From: Oxalobacteraceae bacterium UBA7693 | GTDB lineage: Bacteria; Pseudomonadota; Gammaproteobacteria; Burkholderiales; Burkholderiaceae_D | DNA: 7,404 bases | Assembly: GCA_002482715.1 (NCBI GenBank) | Contig: DLGN01000283.1 | Span: 5,501 to 12,904, forward strand | Reading direction: 5' to 3' | In this document: in pieces, positions 4,490 through 7,404 of the stretch | Position numbering within the stretch: the stretch's first letter is position 1 | How the letters are laid out: each line of letters opens with the position of its first letter | The notes under the pieces: generated by a model | Databases searched by the model: none | What the model saw: only the letters and a program-made list of their open reading frames with translations | What the model was told of the DNA's origin: nothing | Position numbers and translations under genes: made by a program

Positions 4490-6150
4490 TGGAAGCATTT
4501 TTGATCGCGAATCTGGCGCCAATTATGTTTGCGGCGCTCGTCATTTTTTTATTGTCTGGTTTCCCCGTTGCCTTTGCTTTAGCTGCTAACGGCTTGTTTT
4601 TTGGTTTGGTGGGCATAGAACTTGGTTTACTCAAACCAGAACTCTTACAAGCTCTACCGAATCGTATTTACGGCATTATGTCGAATGACACCTTGCTGGC
4701 AATCCCGTTTTTTACTTTCATGGGACTGATCCTCGAGCGATCAGGCATGGCAGAGGACTTACTCGACACCATAGGACAATTATTTGGCCCGCTGCGTGGT
4801 GGTGTTGCTTACGCTGTGATCTTTGTTGGTGCCCTACTTGCAGCAACAACTGGCGTGGTAGCAGCTTCCGTTATTTCGATGGGATTGATTTCATTACCGA
4901 TCATGCTGAAATATGGTTACGACACCAAAGTTGCCTCCGGAGTGATCGCTGCATCGGGCACTTTAGCGCAAATCATTCCCCCCTCTTTGGTTCTGATTGT
5001 GATGGCGGATCAATTAGGCCGTTCCGTCGGCGATATGTATCAAGCTGCTTTCCTACCGGGATTATTGCTCACGATGATGTATGCCGGCTATATCTTAATG
5101 CTCTCGCTTTTCCGTCCAAAATGGGTTCCGGCCTTACCCGCAGAAGCGCGAAATTTACGTCAAGCCAATGGCGATAGCGGCGTACCGTCTTTATTGATTT
5201 TAATGGCGATCAGCAGCCTCGCTGCCTTGGCCTTTGCCCACTATTACAAAAATCTTCACCCAGAAATCGCTAAAGATGCTTTAGGTATTTATTCTGGCAG
5301 CGTGGGGATTGGAATTGCTTTTTGCTTGGCATTAATCAACCGAAAATTCAAAATAGGTCTGCTATCGCGTATGGCAGAGCAAGTCACTTTCGTTCTGATC
5401 CCACCACTGGCTTTGATTTTTTTAGTTTTGGGAACCATTTTTTTAGGTATTGCAACACCCACCGAAGGCGGTGGCATGGGAGCGCTCGGCGCCATCATAC
5501 TAGCACTGATGAATCGTCGACTAAATTGGAAACTCACCAAGCAAGCATTGGACTCAACGTCACGCTTGTCTAGCTTTGTGATGTTTATCTTGATCGGTTC
5601 AACGGTGTTCGCGCTCGTGTTCCGTGGCATCAATGGTGATATCTGGGTAGAACATTTATTGACAGGTTTACCAGGCGGTCAAATTGGTTTCTTGATCGTG
5701 GTGAACATTCTATTTTTCGTACTCGCCTTCTTTCTGGACTTCTTTGAACTCGCGTTTATTTTGGTTCCTTTAGTCGCACCCGTTGCAGAAAAATTGGGCA
5801 TTAATTTGATTTGGTTTGGCGTCTTATTAGGCGTGAATATGCAAACCTCATTCATGCATCCGCCATTTGGATTTGCCTTATTTTACTTACGTTCAGTTGC
5901 ACCAAAAATCGTGAAGACCAGCGATATTTATTGGGGGGCTATACCTTTCGTGATCGCCCAAGTCATCATGGTAGGTTTAATTATTGCCTTCCCCAACTTG
6001 GTATCAGTCGATAGTCAGGAAGTAAAGAAAGAAGAGATTCAATTAAATCTGAATCTGCCTGATGATGAGCCGTTAACGCTAGACCCACCGGCAGAGCCGA
6101 TGTCGGAAGAGCAAAGCGAAACTCAAGCCTCGCCTGCGCATTCACTGTAA
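4489..6150 (+). CDS. dctM: TRAP transporter large permease subunit (DctM family), long form
   Basis: Large inner-membrane subunit that carries substrate and sodium ions in a TRAP transporter. At 553 residues it is well above the roughly 430 of classical DctM. Family motifs: LAIPFFTFMGLILERSGMA (70-88), a TTGVVAASVISMGLISLP stretch (120-137), SGTLAQIIPPSLVLIV (156-171), IATPTEGGGMGALGA (321-335) and QTSFMHPPFGFALFYLR (452-468). The extra length has two sources. A segment at about 212-300 adds a polar linker and probably two membrane spans (about 232-250 and 268-284). A polar, acidic, proline-containing tail follows the last span (about 503-553). Long forms of this kind are familiar in the keto-acid/mannitol-type TRAP group as I recall it. 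The ATG overlaps the dctQ stop; GGAG lies 10 bases upstream at 4475-4478. It ends about 50 bases before a strong bidirectional terminator. Confidence 0.95.
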   Translation: MEAFLIANLAPIMFAALVIFLLSGFPVAFALAANGLFFGLVGIELGLLKPELLQALPNRIYGIMSNDTLLAIPFFTFMGLILERSGMAEDLLDTIGQLFGPLRGGVAYAVIFVGALLAATTGVVAASVISMGLISLPIMLKYGYDTKVASGVIAASGTLAQIIPPSLVLIVMADQLGRSVGDMYQAAFLPGLLLTMMYAGYILMLSLFRPKWVPALPAEARNLRQANGDSGVPSLLILMAISSLAALAFAHYYKNLHPEIAKDALGIYSGSVGIGIAFCLALINRKFKIGLLSRMAEQVTFVLIPPLALIFLVLGTIFLGIATPTEGGGMGALGAIILALMNRRLNWKLTKQALDSTSRLSSFVMFILIGSTVFALVFRGINGDIWVEHLLTGLPGGQIGFLIVVNILFFVLAFFLDFFELAFILVPLVAPVAEKLGINLIWFGVLLGVNMQTSFMHPPFGFALFYLRSVAPKIVKTSDIYWGAIPFVIAQVIMVGLIIAFPNLVSVDSQEVKKEEIQLNLNLPDDEPLTLDPPAEPMSEEQSETQASPAHSL

Positions 6151-6198
6151 ATCGCTATCCGTTTGAACTAGCGAATCGAAATTTAAACGCTACATAAA

Positions 6199-6241
6199 AA
6201 AAGCGCAATCGCCATTAAATTATTATGGCGATTGCGCTTTT
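6199..6241. terminator. strong bidirectional Rho-independent terminator
   Basis: AAAAGCGCAATCGCCAT (6199-6215) and ATGGCGATTGCGCTTTT (6225-6241) are perfectly complementary 17-bp arms around a 9-base AT-rich loop. In the plus direction the stem ends in TTTTGTTTT; in the minus direction it ends in a T-run of seven (complement of 6196-6202). It can therefore stop transcription both from dctM and from the convergent receptor gene, whose stop codon lies 20 bases away. Confidence 0.95.
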
Positions 6242-6261
6242 GTTTTAGTAAATGCTGGAAT

Positions 6262-7350
6262 TTACTTCAATTTATGTGTGCTATTGAAACGTGAAAAAGT
6301 GTCTTCAGCAAAACGGAACCATGTCGTTTGGTTCTGTCTGAACGCCAACCAATCAGTATAGATTTTCTTGAATTTCGGATTTGTTGCAGCCTCTTCTGTA
6401 AAGACTTCTTGCGCTGCATTAAAACACGCTTCCATCACGGTTTGTGGAAATGGCTTCAAGACCACTTTGGCATTGCTCAAACGCGCCAATGCTGAAGGAT
6501 TGCGCGCATCATATTTGGCCTGCATATTGACATGCGCTTCTAAGCTCGCTGCTTCAATCGCTGCTTGGTAAAGCTTTGGCAATTTATCCCACTCTTTTTT
6601 ACCGACGTAGAAAGACAACTGCGCACCACCTTCCCACCAACCTGGATAGTGATAAACCTTAGCTACCTTATTGAACCCGAGTTTTTCATCGTCATAAGGG
6701 CCTACCCATTCAGCCGCATCGATTGTGCCTTTTTCCAAGGACGTATAAATTTCACCACCAGCAACCTGCACCGGAACCACACCCAGTTTCGCTAAAACTT
6801 TTCCAGCAAAGCCACCGACGCGAAACTTCAAACCTTTTAAGTCTTCGACACTCTTTACTTCTTTTCGAAACCAACCACCCATTTGGGTACCTGTATTTCC
6901 ACCTAAAAAATTGACGACATTGTGTTCAGCAAAAAATTCACGCATCAGTTTCATGCCGTTGCCATGGATCATCCAAGCTGTTTGCTGACGAGAATTTAAT
7001 CCAAATGGCACCGCACAATCAAAAGCAAAAGTGGCATCTTTACCGTAGTAATAATATGAAGCGGTATGTCCCATCTCCACCGTGCCATCTTTTACCGCAT
7101 CCAATACCGCGTTGAACGGCACCAGCTCTGGCGCAGCGTAGGGACGAATATTTAATTTACCGTCGGTTAATTCTTTCACTCGATTACAAAAAGTTTCCGC
7201 TGCACCGTAGATCGTATCCAAATTTTTCGGAAAACTTGATGCTAAGCGCCAGTTTAAAGTTGGCAATGCATCTGCAGCCAGACTTGGTGCGGCCACACTT
7301 GCGGCAGTAGCACCCACAGCAGCTTTTTTCAAAAACGAACGACGTTCCAT
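6262..7350 (-). CDS. takP: TRAP transporter periplasmic solute receptor (DctP/TakP-like), Tat signal
   Basis: Periplasmic binding protein that captures the substrate and delivers it to the DctQM membrane subunits. The 362 residues begin with a Tat-type signal: ERRSFLKK (2-9), a small-residue hydrophobic stretch, and a likely cleavage near APSLAA (21-26), so it is probably folded before export. The mature part follows the DctP fold. It carries motifs I associate with alpha-keto-acid receptors such as Rhodobacter TakP: HTASYYYYGKD (95-105), NTGTQMGGWF with Gln156, LKGLKFRVGG with the substrate-clamping Arg177, and DAAEWVGPYDDEKLGF (211-226) with Glu214 and Trp215, residues placed like the cation and keto-acid site of TakP. 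Pyruvate or another 2-oxo acid is the likely ligand, by inference. The start is supported by GGAG five bases upstream. It converges on dctQM instead of sharing their operon. Confidence 0.93.
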   Translation of the reverse strand: MERRSFLKKAAVGATAASVAAPSLAADALPTLNWRLASSFPKNLDTIYGAAETFCNRVKELTDGKLNIRPYAAPELVPFNAVLDAVKDGTVEMGHTASYYYYGKDATFAFDCAVPFGLNSRQQTAWMIHGNGMKLMREFFAEHNVVNFLGGNTGTQMGGWFRKEVKSVEDLKGLKFRVGGFAGKVLAKLGVVPVQVAGGEIYTSLEKGTIDAAEWVGPYDDEKLGFNKVAKVYHYPGWWEGGAQLSFYVGKKEWDKLPKLYQAAIEAASLEAHVNMQAKYDARNPSALARLSNAKVVLKPFPQTVMEACFNAAQEVFTEEAATNPKFKKIYTDWLAFRQNQTTWFRFAEDTFSRFNSTHKLK

Positions 7351-7404
7351 GCGATCTCCATTTTTATTAATGTAAAGAGTTAATCAAATTAAGTCTGCCC
7401 ATAC
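7351..7404 (-). promoter_or_regulatory. receptor gene leader with ribosome binding site
   Basis: On the minus strand GGAG (7359-7356) precedes the receptor ATG by five bases. The remaining leader up to the window edge is AT-rich. TTGATT followed by TAAAAA at a short 15-base spacing could be a promoter but matches poorly; the real promoter may lie beyond the edge. Confidence 0.5.

Noticed and set aside
5289..5633. Frames within dctM on both strands
   Set aside because: They are shadows of the dctM coding sequence, without starts of their own that make sense.
1..7404. A new defence system, mobile element or biosynthetic cluster
   Set aside because: All six genes belong to known families of metabolism, signalling and transport, and no transposase, integrase, nuclease or phage gene is seen.

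Overview
The window looks like a chromosomal segment of a betaproteobacterium, most likely Burkholderiales and probably near Oxalobacteraceae. This placement is inferred from the character of the ArgH, AlgZ/AlgR and TRAP proteins and the moderately AT-rich base composition; no rRNA or tRNA gene is present to confirm it. There are six protein-coding genes, five complete and one cut by the left edge. I see no tRNA, rRNA, insertion sequence, phage gene or CRISPR array.

Left part (1-1786, minus strand): a two-component pair of the AlgZ/AlgR (LytS/LytTR) type. The histidine kinase gene lies upstream and the LytTR response regulator follows after about 15-21 bases; the regulator's C-terminus runs off the window. 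About 470 bases without a gene (1787-2257) separate the kinase from a divergently transcribed argH (2258-3652, plus strand), the last enzyme of arginine biosynthesis. The order argH / sensor / LytTR regulator matches the Pseudomonas argH-fimS(algZ)-algR-hemC locus, so the left pair is called AlgR/AlgZ-like and hemC is predicted just beyond the left edge. The divergent gap holds a 10-bp tandem repeat at the kinase 5' end, several perfect palindromes and a perfect TATAAT box.

Right part (3653-7404): a tripartite TRAP uptake system of the DctP/TakP type. After a 222-base gap with three inverted repeats come the small (dctQ-like) and large (dctM-like) membrane subunits on the plus strand, joined by a TAATG stop/start overlap. 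The periplasmic solute receptor (takP/dctP-like, Tat signal) lies on the minus strand and converges on them. A strong bidirectional terminator separates the two sides. The receptor is closest in motifs to alpha-keto-acid binding TakP receptors, so an organic acid such as pyruvate or another 2-oxo acid is the likely substrate, though unproven.

Nothing here is clearly a new biological system. The points most worth checking are the 10-bp repeat tract at the algZ start, the split convergent TRAP locus, the palindrome-rich argH leader, the short amino-acid repeats in the AlgR-like LytTR domain, and the hairpin arm shared by two intergenic regions.
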